From: Panonychus citri
Taxonomy: Eukaryota; Arthropoda; Arachnida; Trombidiformes; Tetranychidae
Direction: 5' to 3'
Assembly (NCBI RefSeq): GCF_014898815.1
Contig: NW_026515498.1
Coordinates: forward strand, 210,805 to 274,804
DNA length: 64,000 bases
The notes below the pieces were generated by a model. That model saw only the letters and a program-made list of their open reading frames with translations. It was not told the DNA's origin and ran no database searches. Position numbers and translations under genes: made by a program. Of the stretch, positions 1-14,715 are shown one piece after another. Position 1 is the stretch's first letter. The number at the start of each line of letters is the position of its first letter.

Positions 1-1083
1 ATGACCAACGTTAATTGATTACTAGAAAATAGGTGTAAATAATTTACTAATTTAGAGCACAATTAAAATTGATTACAATGAAAATCTACAAATTAACTCA
101 CAGGTAAATACTGAATGCGAATGAAAAAGAAAAGGAAAACTAATTTAGTGAAACTTTTTTCTCGCACCTTAACTAATTAATAAAACATAACAATTTACAC
201 TGAACAATAATCGGAAATCAGAGCCATGAATTCATGATAACAATAGATGATGATGATGAAGATGAAGATAAAGTTACGAAAACATCATCATCTCACCTTG
301 GAAAAGTTGAATAAAAGTTTTCCATGTAAGTTTTTTCCTCTCTCTCTCTTTCACTGATCTTATTTCATAGTAAACGAGTTGAAACGATAAAGGAAGGATA
401 ATGAAAGAGGAAAAAGAAAGAGAAGAAGATGATGAGGATGATTAAGATGATGGGGAGGATGATGAGGAAAGAGGCGGTTTTCTTGGAAATGAACGTGAGG
501 GTAACCATAGTTTTTTTTTGCTTCAAATTTTGAGGAAAAGGCAAAAAAACGCTGACGGGTTTTGACAAGCTCAGTTTGGTTCGGGGTTTGGTTGGTGTGA
601 TGGTTGAAGACGAGGATGAAGTTGATGATGATGATACCTTTTGATGATGAGAATGATGATAAAATGATTGGTGAAAGTGTGTTTAAGAAACCTGGTTTTC
701 TTTTGTTGATTCTTACCTATGGATCAAGAGTATCAAATGAATACAACCGGTGGCAACATCAGCAGATAGAAAACACTTTTCTCTGTATTTTTTTTCTTTC
801 TTTTTCTCTTTTTTTTGCTTCATCTTCTTTTTGCCTTGAGGGCTGAAGATATTGTGTGTGTGGTGAGCACAAGCAAATAATAATAACAACAACAATGATG
901 ATAATGTTGTTGATAATAATAATAGGTAAAGGTATGAATTGTGAATTTCAATTGCAATTTACAATTGAAAATGTGATTGAAATGGGAAATTGTTGTTGTT
1001 GTGTCCAGTTGCTGGTCTTGTTGTCACCGTTGCTGTTGGTTTAATTTCAACAAAAGGATGATGGTGATGATGAGGGTGGTGTC

Positions 1084-1140
1084 GAAGATGAGGATGAAGA
1101 TGAAGATGAAGATGAAGATGGAGATGGAGATGGAGATGAT
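1084..1140. repeat. GAAGAT/GGAGAT hexamer tract
   Basis: Runs of GATGAA, then GATGGA, in tandem over nearly 60 bases. Similar but less regular tracts occur at 4178-4230, 11821-11880 and 15270-15295 (complement). Apparent Asp/Glu- or His-rich frames over these are artefacts. Confidence 0.85.
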
Positions 1141-2558
1141 TGTATAGCGAAAAGTTAACATTTTATTTCTCTCTTTTTCTTTTTAAATTTATATTCTTTC
1201 CTTTTCCTTTTTCGCAGCTAAATCAACTGATTATACCTTAGTCTTCATCTCTCCATCTTCATTATCTTTTTCATCTTTATCATCTTCCGTCTTCCTTTCT
1301 CTCTCTCTCTCTCTCTCTTCTTTCATTTGTGTCTATGTTATAATCATCAATTGATCCTTTCCAATTTTCTCAATTTATTTCTTGACCATTGCTGCTTATT
1401 GGTCATCTTATTATTACCATTGATTAAGTTTTATTGTATAATTTGATACAATAACAACATAGTTAATTGTTGTGATCTTTTTTTTGACAACTCAACCCAA
1501 ATTGCTCTCAGTTTGTTGATTTTAATTGACTTTTTTAGGTTAATCATTTGAGTGAGTTAAAAAAAACAAATTTGTTGATTTTTTGACCAATTTTGAAACA
1601 AATTGATATCTATTATTAAGTTAAGATAATTAAATTGATGATTAATACTGAATGATGATGATGATGATAAACTAAAACCTTGTTTACCTCATCAACTGAT
1701 TGTTATTATTGTTAAGTTGATTGTTACCATCAATGATTAAGTAAACTCTACAATCAATGTTACCTTTAAACAGCATGAGGTCTGAATGCATGAATCCGTG
1801 AATCAAATGATTCCCCAACAGAGTTACCTTGATTTTTTTTCTTCTTCATCATCTTCTTACTACTTTGAATCAATTTCCAATTGAGAGAGACTATTCATCC
1901 TCATCTTCATCTTCCATCATCATTATAATCATCCTCATCTTCAACAAATCACCAATCCTTTTCCTGATTATCGTGACTTGCTACTTGAGCCTAATTTAGT
2001 TTTCATGATAAATCATCTCAACTGATGGTCATCTTCATCTTCATCCTCATCTTTCATCCTCATCAATATTATTACAAAGTCAGAAATAAATTATCGGTTA
2101 ATTGTTTTCTACCATTATAGCCATTTAAATGTTGAATACCCGGTATATAAGGTGAATAACAATTAATCAGTGAGCATACACATTATCCTCAATAAACCAA
2201 TTATCATCTGCATCTACCTATCATCCTTATCATCATCATAATCTACCCCAGAAATTAACCATTGGTGTTTTGTTTTTCTGGTTGGAAAAGAGTCAAAATT
2301 TAATGATTAATTAATCGCTTGTTGCGCTTTTGGTTTTTCATTTGATTATCATGATCAATTAATTATATTCTTCATCATATTTAAAATGATTTTTCGTTCA
2401 ATTGTTTGCCAACAATTTACCTGATTGTCGGGATTTCGATTGATCTAAAATTTTAATCTGAAGAAAAAAAAATGATCAGAATCATTCTGATATCGTCTTA
2501 ATCTTAATCTTTATCTCAATGGATCTTCTCAAGATTATTATCGGAACTTTTTCCAACT

Positions 2559-2561
<3 letters not shown>

Positions 2562-2591
<30 letters not shown>
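2562..2591. repeat. (TC)n microsatellite, 30 bp
   Basis: Uninterrupted dinucleotide run read directly. Confidence 0.95.
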
Positions 2592-2593
<2 letters not shown>

Positions 2594-5220
2594 TTCTTAT
2601 CTTCTACATCATCACTAAAAAGACTATTGTTATCACCCATGTCATCCTTATCTTCATTCTTGTCTTTGTTTGATTTTTTTTCCTCTTTTTTTCTGGTAAA
2701 TTAAATTTTCTCAACCTAACACATCAAACCCGAACTCTTAAATCTAGGTTGCCTTTCTGTTTCTCTGTCTACATTACTTGTCGATCATCATCATCATAAT
2801 CATCACTCTCTGTTAATTGCTCTCTTTGATTAAATGAAAATTTCTCTCCCCATCTTCAATCATCAATAGTAATAAACAATAGAGGCCTTATGAGTTTCTC
2901 TATTATTTTATCATTTAAACCAATGATTTGATGAGAATGATGAAAAGGGCTCGGTGGGAGCTTCCACCTCTACATCCACCAACACCACCCCTTAGATTTT
3001 GATCCTTCTCCTTCTCCCTCTCACATCTTCCTCCTCCACCTCCTCCTCCCTCATGAACCAACTCCCTTCTCATATACTACAAACAGGTCAACAAACTTGT
3101 TGAATGAATGAGTATATGTAATAGTTAGATGAGTGAAAGTAAAAATAAAGTTACTATTAAATTAGAAACACAAAAAATAATAATAATAAGGAAAAAAAAA
3201 ATTAACCATCAAAAAGAACCAGAAAAACCACAAGAAATGATTTATCTTCCTCTTCATCCCTAATCATCATCATCATCATCATGTACATGATAATAAAATG
3301 AATCTTTGAAAACAATAGTTTGTTAAATGTCAGAACAATTTGTTAATTGTGTACCTTTAATCTTGTTGTTAATCGTGTTAACAACATGATTTGTGTTTAT
3401 TGTATTGTCACAAAATTGGATTAAATTTGTTATTATAATTTATAAATTGTAAATCACGTTGAACACAAATGATAATAATAAAGTTGATTGCAAGTTAATC
3501 ATTTCAATGGATTATCATTCTTACTATTAATAAATTGTTACGCTTGAAATTAAATTAACCCTCTTCGTGTTGTTCAATTGTTTAATTGTTGTTGCTGATC
3601 AACTTTTATACCTTCCAATTGTCTTAACAATTTATAAATCAAGTTGAGCTTTTTTTTTACTATTTTCATATTTACATTATGATGATAAATATAAGTGGTT
3701 GATTATGATAATCCAAGTCAATGGTTTTGACAAATAGTCACAATCGTTTAGTACAATTAACCTAATTGCTAAAGTTAAACTTTGATCGATTGCAATTAAC
3801 TTAATTGTAATCCCAAGTGTGTATCAAGAATACATTAAATTGTATTGATAATATTATGACAATTAAATTGCCTGTGAATTTGAGTCAATCATTATTATTA
3901 AAACAATAACTAGGAAAGCTTAATTTTCACATGAAAATGTTAATTTATCATAATCATTGATGGTCATTGTTTTGACAATTGTCCTAATCTTGTTAATTGT
4001 GATGCTACTGGACATAAACAGGTAGCAAATGATAAACAATTAAGTCTTGATTGTTATTTACAGGTAAGTAGTTTATGTCAATTTGTTTTTCCTTGAGTTA
4101 AGTTACCTTTAAGGTAAACATTCAGGTAAGAAAAAAAAACAGAAACAAAAAAAGTGTTATAATCACACACGAAGTTGAAGATGATGAAGATGATGAGGAT
4201 GAGGATGAAGATGAGGATGAGGATGATAATTCCCAGGTAAACATTTGCAAATGTAAATTGTTTACAATTTACATCTTAATTTTGTTCACAACTAATTTGT
4301 TTATTTGTGCTTATTAACTGCAATTGAAATGGTTGATTATTTATCTAATCAGATGATCATTAAAGTTTTAAAACATCAACAATCAACTAATAGTTACAGA
4401 AAAAAAAGTTTCTTCAAGTTAATTGTTGCATGATTGTCTTTTGTAAGATTTACATTGATTAACATGATTTTCTTTGGGTTAATTACATTTACATTGAGCA
4501 ATTAAATTGTTGACAATTAAGGGATTAGAGATGTTGGTTATTAAAATTGCAATTATTACGTTGAATTTAATTACATATCGTTGATTGTTGTAAAAGGTGT
4601 GATTTTCTTAGTAATTACTTGTTGATATTTTCATGAGTTTTAAGATTATTTTTAACGCCCAAACTGATTATGATGATGATGAGGATGAGGATGATAAAGT
4701 AGAGGATTATCTTCATTATCATCCTTGGTCATTGGTAATAATTTTTTGATAACTTACCTGTTTTTTTTTCTGTATCATAAAAATGAGACAAACCCAATCA
4801 CCCTTAAGCTGATTCTACAACATCTTTGGCTTGGATTCAAGGTTTCTCTTTCTTTCCTAATCTTCATCATCTTCATCCTCATCATCATCATCATCATCAG
4901 ATGAAAGAGATAGAGAGAAAAAAAGAAAGCGAAAATGAAGTTATTTCATTGAGTGAAAATGAAAGAGAAAAGAGAAAAAGATGAGAAGGAGAATGAACTT
5001 TTCACGGGCAATATTTTCACTCTCTTTTTTTTTCATCTTCTTTATCTTCCATCATCATCATCATCATCATCTCTTGTTAAGCTTTGGGTGGGTTATGGCG
5101 TAAGTTTTAGCGTAGCATCTGATGCGTAAAGAACGCGACATTGATGAAGATGATGATGGTAAAGGAAGAAAAAACTAAGAGAAAAAGAGAGCGAATTTCG
5201 TCAGAAAGAAAAGTAATTAT

Positions 5221-5222
<2 letters not shown>

Positions 5223-5255
<33 letters not shown>

Positions 5256-5275
5256 GATGATGAGAGAGAGAGAGA
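5223..5275. repeat. Compound (AG)n-(ATG)n-(AG)n microsatellite
   Basis: A 28-base AG run, then four ATG units, then a further 14-base AG run. Confidence 0.95.
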
Positions 5276-7452
5276 CTAAGGAAATCATTTGGTTCGATAT
5301 CATTGAGTATCATCTTCACGATGATGATAATTTTACTCCCACGGATGATGATTATCTTCATCTTTTGGTGGAGTTAATAATATATTAGAATCATTATTAT
5401 CAATGATTTAATTTTAATCATTAAATGATAATAATTAACTTTCTCCATCTTTCATCCCTTTGTAATTGTTGCCTTTCGTATTAAATTTAATTTGATGATC
5501 ATTTAACTTGATTACTTTTGATTATTGTATTATCTCATTATTTTATTGACTGTTGGCTTAATTGTTGCTGTTACTTGATCACAATCAATCACTAAAAGTA
5601 TTAAATTAACTTCCTAAGTCATTAACTCATTAATCAATCGCTGATGTTTGTTTGTTTGTTATTTTGACTAATTGAAAGTCAAACAATTAACTAATATTTC
5701 AATCAGATTGTAAATTATTGTTTTTAATTGTTTGTCTATTTGTTTTGTTTACTATTCCCGATAATTAACTTTTCCAATCATCATCACAATTAACAGCTTC
5801 CTGCTTTCAATTTGATCAACTAACCATTGGTTTTTTTTTTCAATATTAAAAACTTACTAACAATTAGATTTAATTGTTTGATCAGCTCAACAATCAGTTT
5901 GTTTGTGTGTGTGTGGTTTCACCAACAATTAACTTGAGGTGAAAAAATTAAACTGTTAAACTAATAATAATTGCCAATGATTTAACCTTTGCCTCTTGGA
6001 CTTTGATTAAAAAAAAAGTTAATTGCGATTACAATTAATTAATATCAAGCCTCCTTTTAAATTGTTTTTTGGGTCTCATATTTACAATTAAAAGCAATTA
6101 GTGTAATTGTTTCCCGCTAATTGTGATTGGATCTGAAACAAAATCAATTGAAACTATTTGATTCAACTTTTCCTTGATTTAATTATATTAAATTTAGTTA
6201 CATCTTTATTCAATTGCTGTTAATTTTTAATCAATTGATTGGGTTGGGTTTTCGATATTCAATCAAATTTAATTCCATCTCTCTGATTGTTCATCTAAAT
6301 CAAATCTGTCAATCTGATGATTTCAAGTTTGTGAGAAAAAAATTAACTACAAGTTAATTGTAATTGATGCAAGATAATCAAAACAATCAATTGTGAACAT
6401 AACAACAACAATTAACAATTGGTCATCATAATAATCAAGATATTTCAACAATTATTCATTGATAGAGATGAAGAAATTAAAAATAAATGATCAACAATCA
6501 ACTTAAAACTGTCACAATTTGATTAGTTGATTAATATTTGAAAAATGGTTTCAAGTATCATCAGAAATGTTGATTAATCTTAATATCCAGTTAATCAAGA
6601 TAATTAAAAGTGATTTTCTATCACCTCATCCGATTAACTAACCAAATTAACTTATAAAATATCCCATATAATACCTGAGTGGACCTGGAAAAAATATTAA
6701 TCAGGATTAAATTGTAAATAATTAGCGTAATCAAATATCCCGAAAAGTTAACAAGCCAGATAAATGTAACCAAAGATTCATGTTGATTGTAAACACGCAA
6801 CACAATTAGTTTGATTATCATTTGTATTTTGATCATCATCATACTTAATGATGATAATTATGATGATGATAATGAGAAGATGAGGGAAAAAGTAGGAGGA
6901 AGATAATAAAAGGATGATAAATGTTTTTCTATGAAAAGGAACATTAAATTTTTAGAAAAGTAAAATGTTTCATTTAATATGAAAGAAATGGAAAAAGATT
7001 CATGATAATGTTCAGAGTTCATATTTCAGACTAACATGGTTGACATAATAAGACCAGAATCCCATGTAGAGAGAGAAAGGGAGAGAGAAGAAAAATTTCC
7101 AACCAGAATTTGAAATTCATCTTCTGGTCCTTTTAATTTCCATGATTCATCTTCTCTCTTTTTTTTCTCTCTCTCTCATCATCTTCTCTCTTTCTTTTCT
7201 TCATATTTCAATTCTTTTGTCTTCATAATCATCATCTCTGTCTATTCCCTCTGTCTATTTAAGCTACAATTAACTTTCACTTTCTATTTTTTGTCTTCAA
7301 TTCTAAGACATCAGATGAGTGACATGGTACAAGTTTCTTCAGGATAATATTCAGATTCGATGCCAAAAATAAGTTCTAAAAGCTTCTTCCTCATCTCATC
7401 TCCATCTTCAATGATCTTCATCTTATTCATCATGTTTATCTTCATTCATCTT

Positions 7453-7454
<2 letters not shown>

Positions 7455-7504
<50 letters not shown>
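7455..7504. repeat. (TC)25 microsatellite
   Basis: Perfect 50-base TC run. It lies in a 500-base pyrimidine-rich strand segment (about 7070-7500). Confidence 0.97.
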
Positions 7505-7507
<3 letters not shown>

Positions 7508-8911
7508 ATCAATACCAATGAGCAATTTCATTGAGAAAAAATTGGAACTTTTTTGTTTCGTCTCACCAACGATCTGAGAGGTTTAATTAACATTCTTGAA
7601 ACAATTAATTATTGATTAACTATCTCTCCCAACCCCCTAATTGATTACAATTTATTTTAATTTTCTTCTTCTTCTTCTTTAATTTAATTAATTTAATTAA
7701 CTTGATTAACTTGAGCTCAACTCAGACTATTAACCTGAAAAAAAATGGTATAAAAAAATTGATCACTTGCAGACTTAAATTGTTATCGTAATCAAATTAA
7801 ATTTACTCATAACAATTAATTTCTTTGCTATCGGCTAATCAATTGGATCATAATATTATCTCATATTAAAAAATATTGATTCAGTTTTAGGTGTGGTTGA
7901 TTGTTGTACCTAATGAACAATTAAGTTAACTAATCTAATTACATGTGTCACCTTTATTATTATCGTTATTTAATGTAATTCATTGCAATTAGTTAATTGT
8001 TGAAATGTAATTTATTTCCATTGGTTATAATTTAACCTTCCGGCAATTTAACATTTTACCCTTTAATTTGTCAATCCAATTGATTAACTTTATCTTTAAT
8101 TTTGTTTTGTTTCTGGACACACAAAAAGTTAATTGTGACAGATTAATAACCTTAATTTTGCTCAATTTGATTAATGTAATGATGATTAACGTTGATTGTT
8201 ATCCAATTATATTAATAATTACCATTTAGTGTAAAACCATTAATGATAAATGGATTCAAATCTGATTGTTATCCTCACAATCAACACAATTGATTTTCAA
8301 AGTTAATCCGATTGTAAATATTAATTGTGTTCAATATGATAACCTTGAACTTGATTGTTGATTAACCATCAACCTTATTATTAAATCAACTAGATTAACA
8401 GTTTGTTTATCAAGTCAATATTAGTTTAATTTAATTTTCATATCCTTGATGACGACGATCAAAGGTTGATTGTTATTGATTATGGTTAACAATCAAACAA
8501 CAATTTGATTATCAAAGGTTATAATTAACTTTATGATAATTTAAGGATATGATTGACTTTCAATTTAAATATTCAATCATTGTAACAATTTAAATTGATA
8601 GTCATTATTAAAAAAGAAACATGAAATTACAATTAAAATTATTCATCATGAAATTGAATCTAATTTAATTCAATGATTAAGTTAATTATTTGTTACTCAT
8701 AAGTAAGCAAATTGTAACAACATGAACAATTTGATTGATATTAACTTGATTGGAGTTAATTGTCACAATCTAATCAATATTTGTAACATTAAAAAGATTC
8801 AAATTATCAGTTAATTGTTTCAACAATTAAACTCAAAGTGAATTATGTTTATTTTGATTTCCTTTGAAAGGAAACGGAAATAATTAAGTTTGTGTATCAT
8901 AATTGTAACAA

Positions 8912-8915
<4 letters not shown>

Positions 8916-8965
<50 letters not shown>
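8916..8965. repeat. (GA)25 microsatellite
   Basis: Perfect 50-base GA run, exactly the reverse complement of the (TC)25 run 1.4 kb to the left. Confidence 0.97.
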
Positions 8966-8968
<3 letters not shown>

Positions 8969-11900
8969 ATGTTAATCATTTGGAGGAAAAGATAATCTCT
9001 TGATCTTAATCCATTTGGTAATTAAATATCATTTGAAAGAGGAAAGGATTAAACTGATAGAAAAAAAGTTCTAAATGAAGGAAAAAAAATTCGATTCGAT
9101 AAAAATAAACATTCGAGACAATTTTTTGTTCTAAGCCAAGTTTCGTCACGACGAAGACAAAGTCTCAAAGTCAATAGTCTAATAAAAAGTTTTCATGTTA
9201 ATCATGATGATCATCATCATAGTCTGAACACTTTGATTTCACCCATGGGGATTGTCATGATAATGATTAAATTGATTAAATGGTTATGATTAAGATAAAT
9301 GAACTCTAACAATTAACCAGACAGAAATAATCATTATCATGGTAACTTTCATGTTCTCAATTGGGAGATATTATCGTTATTCAGAATGTGTATAAGTCTA
9401 ATGAACAATTGATTAGATTAATTAATTATTATTACCAACTATCCGTTAATTTATTTATTACATTTAATTTCAGTGAATCCAGATGAAAATGATATTCATC
9501 ATGAAACCGACTGAATAACAACTGAACTTTTTGTTCCGCTCCAATTAAATAGTAATAAAAAAGTGTCTGAAAAAAAGGAAGAAAAAAATTTCCGTCCGAT
9601 AAAAATCTGATTAATAATCAAATTTAATTTTCTAAAATCAAACTTTATCTTTCATGATAATCATGATGATAAAAATAATATTTCACATCTTCATCATTCT
9701 TGCCAATTGCTTATTATTATCATGATAATTAACATTCAACGTTTTTATTATCATCTAATACTAAAAACTTACGAGAATCTAAATCAACATTAAATTGTTG
9801 TTGTTGTTGATTTGTTTTGATAACTTTTACTTTAGTTAACTAATCATTTAGTCACTAAAATTCAGGGTAAATAAACATTCAGTTTATTGCCTTTTTCATC
9901 CTCATCATCACCATGATTCAACTCCCTCCCTCTCTCATTCACTGATTTCATCTCTTAATAACTTAATCCATAACAGGAAAGTGATTAAGATTATTATTAT
10001 TATTATTATTTCACAAATCTAGGTGAAAATGATGTGTCACTTTCAACTGAAACTGTTGATTGCGTGCTGGTTTTTTCGTCTTGTATCATCATCATGAAGA
10101 TGAAGATGATGATGATGATTATCACGTAAAAGTTGAAGTCATCATGAATTCATGAACATTGAACAGATCAACTAATTATTTACATTGGAAACTGTAAAGT
10201 TGAGCCTCATGATGATGATTCGTTATCATGGTTATCAAGTTGACATTGCTGATTATTTGACCTAAATAGATTGTAATTAAGTTTATCTTAACTACTACGA
10301 CAAGTTATTACAATAAACTGTTAATCAACTTCAATTGTTTGCTTCATATCAATTGAACATTTAAATTGGAAACAATTTAATCAATCAATTACATTGCATC
10401 TTCTTGTGATACTAATCATCCTTGTTAATATTTGGTGACACTGTCATCATTTTGTTTTTTAAACCAGTTAATTGTTGGCAACAATTAACATGCCAGAAAA
10501 ACAAATCTTCATTGAGACTTGTTGATGAAACTAATTTAGTTTAATCAATGAATCAAAATGTTTGATTGTTGAATTTCCTGAAACATGAAACGTTTTTTTT
10601 TTCAGGTTTAATTTTAATTTTTGAGTTGATTCACAATCAATTTTGATAATTATCATGATTTTTGCATGGTAATTATTAGATTTTTTTTCTGTTCCTTGTT
10701 TATGTATTTATATATTTCATGTTAATTGTTGAATTTCTCATCCTTAATGATTAACCTTGAAGGTTGATTAAACTAAGTTAATAATCATCTTCATCGGTTT
10801 GATCAACAGTTTTGATCAAAACTAAATTGTTGATTGACAACATGAAATGTTGAACAAGAGCAATTACATTAATACTCATCATTATCATTGAATTTTGAAA
10901 TTATCTTTGTTACAAATCATGAAGTAATTAAGGTTTACTACAATTGACAAACTAATTGATGATAATAATAATTATCGAAAAGGTAAAATAAAAAACCATA
11001 ATTACCATCAAGTTAATAATTATAGAGATAAACAATTAGTTAGATCACTGAATTAACCATTAAGGGTTATTGGTCAAAGTGATTTGGATTAAGATGATGA
11101 TGAGATTTATCATATTTTTCAATCAAACTGTCAATCAATTAACTGAACCTTGAACAACAAAATGATGAGAACATGAAAGTAAAACCCTCAGGGTGAATCT
11201 CAATTCTGTAAGGGAAATATATAAATAGATGGATAGATAGATAGAGCATGAGATTAGTGAGAAATCAGAAATCAGAACTCAGAACTTTTTTTTTCCAGAA
11301 TCTATTGTTTTCACTTATATTGTTTCAATGAATTCAATGGATCTTTGTATGTGTGTTTGTGTCTTTTTTTCCTCCATTTTGATGGATGATGATGATGAAG
11401 ATGATTAAAGAGGAAGTGGCGACAACAACTGTGAACATGTCGACAGACAAAGAGAAAGTCATCATTTTGTACCAACATGCCTATCATCATCTTCATCATC
11501 TTCATCATCATCATCATCATATCAATTTGTTGTTGGTTTTTATTGTTTCGGATAAAATCATGATAACCTTGGTTTCGTTATTTTAACCATCGTAAATTAC
11601 TTATAATTCAATTACGTTGACTTATATTGTTGATAATCATCCTCCCCCTACACTACCACCACCTCATCATCCTCCCTGTCTTCATCATCATCATCATCAT
11701 CATCGTCATCTACATAATCATTTTTGTTTTCCACTCTGTCAATCCAACATCTAAGATCTTATCATTAGGATACTTAAAGTGTTTCCGGTTTTAAATGTAT
11801 TAATATAAATGCAAATAGAAGATGAAGATTAAGATGAAATAGATGATGAAGATGAAGATGAAGATGAAGATGATGATGAAATGATTCTCAAAGTGGGTAA

Positions 11901-12941
11901 GAAGGAGCAAAATGATCTGGAAGAGAAAAAAATTTCTTCCATTTTTATGGTGACTTTTTTTTCCTTCTCGCAACTTGGATTTCGCTGTTTTTATTACTAT
12001 GATTATCGTTACGATTATGATTAACTTTTAACTTGTTTTGCTTATTTTTCTTAGTAATTGATAGTTACGAATTAAATTGTTGTAGTTAGTCAGTTAATTA
12101 TGATATTCTTATATTTCTCTCTCTCCATAAGATTAGTGATTAAAATTAAATCTCTTGTGAAAAAATAAGAATAAGATTTGTTCTTGATAATTTTTCTATT
12201 AAAAAAAAGAAGAAAATTTTTCGCCTCAAATCTTTATCCATATTTGATATTTGATTGGATTTTCCAGTAACTGTGATTAAGTGGATGATTAACTAATTGA
12301 TTAAGTGAAAATCTTAAGTACTTAGAATAATCAAGAAATGGTTTATACCGAAAATCAAATAATCAAAGAAACGGTAACTTTATTATCTTAAGTCAATATT
12401 GATGATGAATTATTATAATATTAGATTGTCATGTTATGATTATCTTCATCTCCTCCTTTTCTCCTTGAAATTTATCATGTTTATTGTTAATAATATAATG
12501 ATTATGTTTCATCATTTGGAACCAACTATTAACTTTGATTAAAAATAATTCATTCTGATTCATGATATTATCATGCTCATGATTTCACTTTGATCATCGT
12601 CATCATGGTAACTTAAATCATCTTTGTTCCGGTGATTTTTATATTCCATCATCAACATCATCTTAAATTATTCAATTCCCTCAAGCTAATTGTTACTATT
12701 AATCTTTTTCAAGAATTTTTCTTACTTTTACTTTTTACTTTTTCTCCATATTATAAATGGTCAGCTTTTAATCTCTGTTTTTAATCTTAAATCAATTACG
12801 GGAATAAAGTATTTAGATTATCTCGGGATTGTAATTTTGTTTTTTTCTCTTTATCATTACTGTTTATCACTTGGAATCAATATAAAAGTAAATAAAGTTA
12901 AAAATGATTAAAGAAATTAAATGAGTTTCGAGTTAATTACA

Positions 12942-12954
12942 CCAGTAGATGGCG
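12942..12954 (+). promoter_or_regulatory. CTCF-type motif CCAGTAGATGGCG
   Basis: All 13 bases match the CTCF core consensus CCASYAGRKGGCR on the plus strand. It stands in gene-free AT-rich DNA, where such a GC-containing word is conspicuous. Its orientation is convergent with the second match at 25520-25532. Confidence 0.45.
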
Positions 12955-14269
12955 TTGATTCACATTCGATTTTCCAATTTTCGGTTTAAGTGGCTCCCTC
13001 TGGTTTTCTTTTCTTCGTTAATTTTTTATTCTTTTTTTGGAAAACAAAAATGTTTTGATTAATTTGTTTTCTATTGTTATTAATTTAATTGATTTCTTTT
13101 TATTTTTGTTGATTATTAGTTCTTTTTGTTCATTGTTAATCCCTGTATTCTTTTTATCCAGCTCCCTATCTTTTCTCTCTCACCCACTTTTTCTTTGAGA
13201 ATAGAATTAACAAGGATAATATTAATTCAATTGTTATTCTTTTATGATGAAAATTGTCTATTTCTCTCTCTCTTTTTGTTGATTTGTTATGACCTATGTT
13301 GATGATGATTATGGGTGATTTGGCTTAGTAAAAATGACTAACCATTGGTTACCGGATGATAGAGAGAAAGTAATAATTTACCTTCATTTTCATTTTGTTA
13401 TTACCTGATGGATTATCTGCTTCACCGTGAGTATAATTGGGTTTGTATGGTTGTAAATATTATCTCATAAAAAAAGCTTTGACCATTTTTATTGTGTGGT
13501 GTTGCTTTTTTTAAGAGCTTTTGACTTTTCTATATTCATATGTAAAAAAGGGTGTATGGTTGATTGAATAATATCTATGTGAGGTGACTGTAAGATGAGA
13601 AGAAGAGAAGACTCTAATTGAGTGAGTGAGAGAGAGAGAGAGAAGATATAAAAATGAAGATTATGTTTGGATGGAAGAGAGAGAGAGAGAGAGAAACTTA
13701 GTGAGAAAGCGAGTGGAAAAATAATATATCTTTTTTGATGATGATGAAAAACAACAACAGCAATTGCCAAATTGCTATTAATACGCTAGTCTAATTTATA
13801 TGTTGATCGTATTAACTATTTAATGATAACAATGAATGTTGACCGCGTGTGTTTAATTCTGTATTTAGTTAACAACAATGAGAGAAAATATGTTTTTTCT
13901 CCCAAACTTGAAACCTCCATTTATGAATTACCATTATTCCAATTTACCTATTTCCGTATTTCTCTCTCTTCTAAATACATTTATTGATCCGTTTTCTCTC
14001 ATTATGTTTGCCGGACAGTTAATACTCGAGCTATTATGTTTCCTATGTAGTATTGACCTTTTTGTCTTTGACTGAGGTCAAAACCGGAAGGGTAATACTA
14101 GTACAATTAACTGTATAATAGGAAATCATGAAGCAGAAAAAAATTGAAAGAAGAGTAAATTGTTTACTATATTGTACTAATATTATTTTTATTGCATCTT
14201 TCAGAGAATGAGAAACAATTGGAAGATCAAATAACGGTCAACATTTTGGTACCAATATAATATCCCAAA

Positions 14270-14299
14270 GGAGGAGGAGGAGGAGGAGGAGGAGGAGGA
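14270..14299. repeat. (GGA)10 microsatellite
   Basis: Ten perfect GGA units, one of the few GC-rich repeats in the window. The leucine-rich minus-strand frame across it is an artefact. Confidence 0.95.
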
Positions 14300-14683
14300 A
14301 GATGATGAGGCCGATGTGATGATAATAGAGGAGCAATGAGTGAGTAAGTAGAAACTGAGAGAGGACGTAAAGGTGATCCGTTATAAACATTTGTTCAAAG
14401 ATCAAAGGAAAAAAAATCAATTTGTAACCGGGTTGAGGTCACTTTCTCTTCGTCATCATCATCATTCTATTTAACATATTCAATTTAAACATCATCTCTC
14501 TTTTTTTCTCTCCTCTTATCATCCTCATCATCATCCTTTAAGTTGTCGCCAACAACAAGTTTCTCCGTCATCATTTTTACATGAAAAAGTCGACCTTTAT
14601 AATGTCCTCAGGTCAAACATCGGTAAGTAGATACTCTGTTAGCCCATCTGCCCGATGCCTCTAGATGATGAAGATGATAAGGG

Positions 14684-14690
<7 letters not shown>

Positions 14691-14715
<25 letters not shown>
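14691..14715. repeat. (AG)n microsatellite, 25 bp
   Basis: Perfect AG run read directly. Shorter GA/TC runs of the same kind occur near 13626-13642, 13676-13695, 15540-15554 and 18090-18107. Confidence 0.95.

Larger units (their letters stand above)
1..5400. other. Non-coding, repeat-rich region
   Basis: No exon with protein similarity on either strand. The texture alternates: 1-1300, 1840-3070 and 4650-5400 are purine/pyrimidine-asymmetric with ATG/GAT and GA/TC tracts, while 3300-4650 is TTAATTG-rich. A strongly pyrimidine-rich, C-containing strip lies at 2960-3070. Open frames here encode low-complexity Leu/Ser/Phe or Asp/Glu/His chains that follow the repeats. Confidence 0.6.
5400..11200. 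other. AT-rich non-coding region dominated by TTAATTG words
   Basis: Apart from the repeat-flanked strip 7070-7520 and the (GA)25 tract, this region is full of short words such as TTAATTGT, AACAATTAA and GATTAA on both strands. Stops occur in all frames. No gene, RNA gene or mobile element can be supported. Confidence 0.6.

Noticed and set aside
365..1044. Overlapping frames at the left end as small membrane proteins
   Set aside because: They are Leu/Ile/Phe/Met-rich translations of ATGATG and TTTTTC runs, overlap each other on both strands and have no recognisable domain.
6621..6842. Hydrophobic minus-strand frame as a receptor fragment
   Set aside because: Composition is what AT-rich DNA gives by chance; no conserved motif or splice sites support it.
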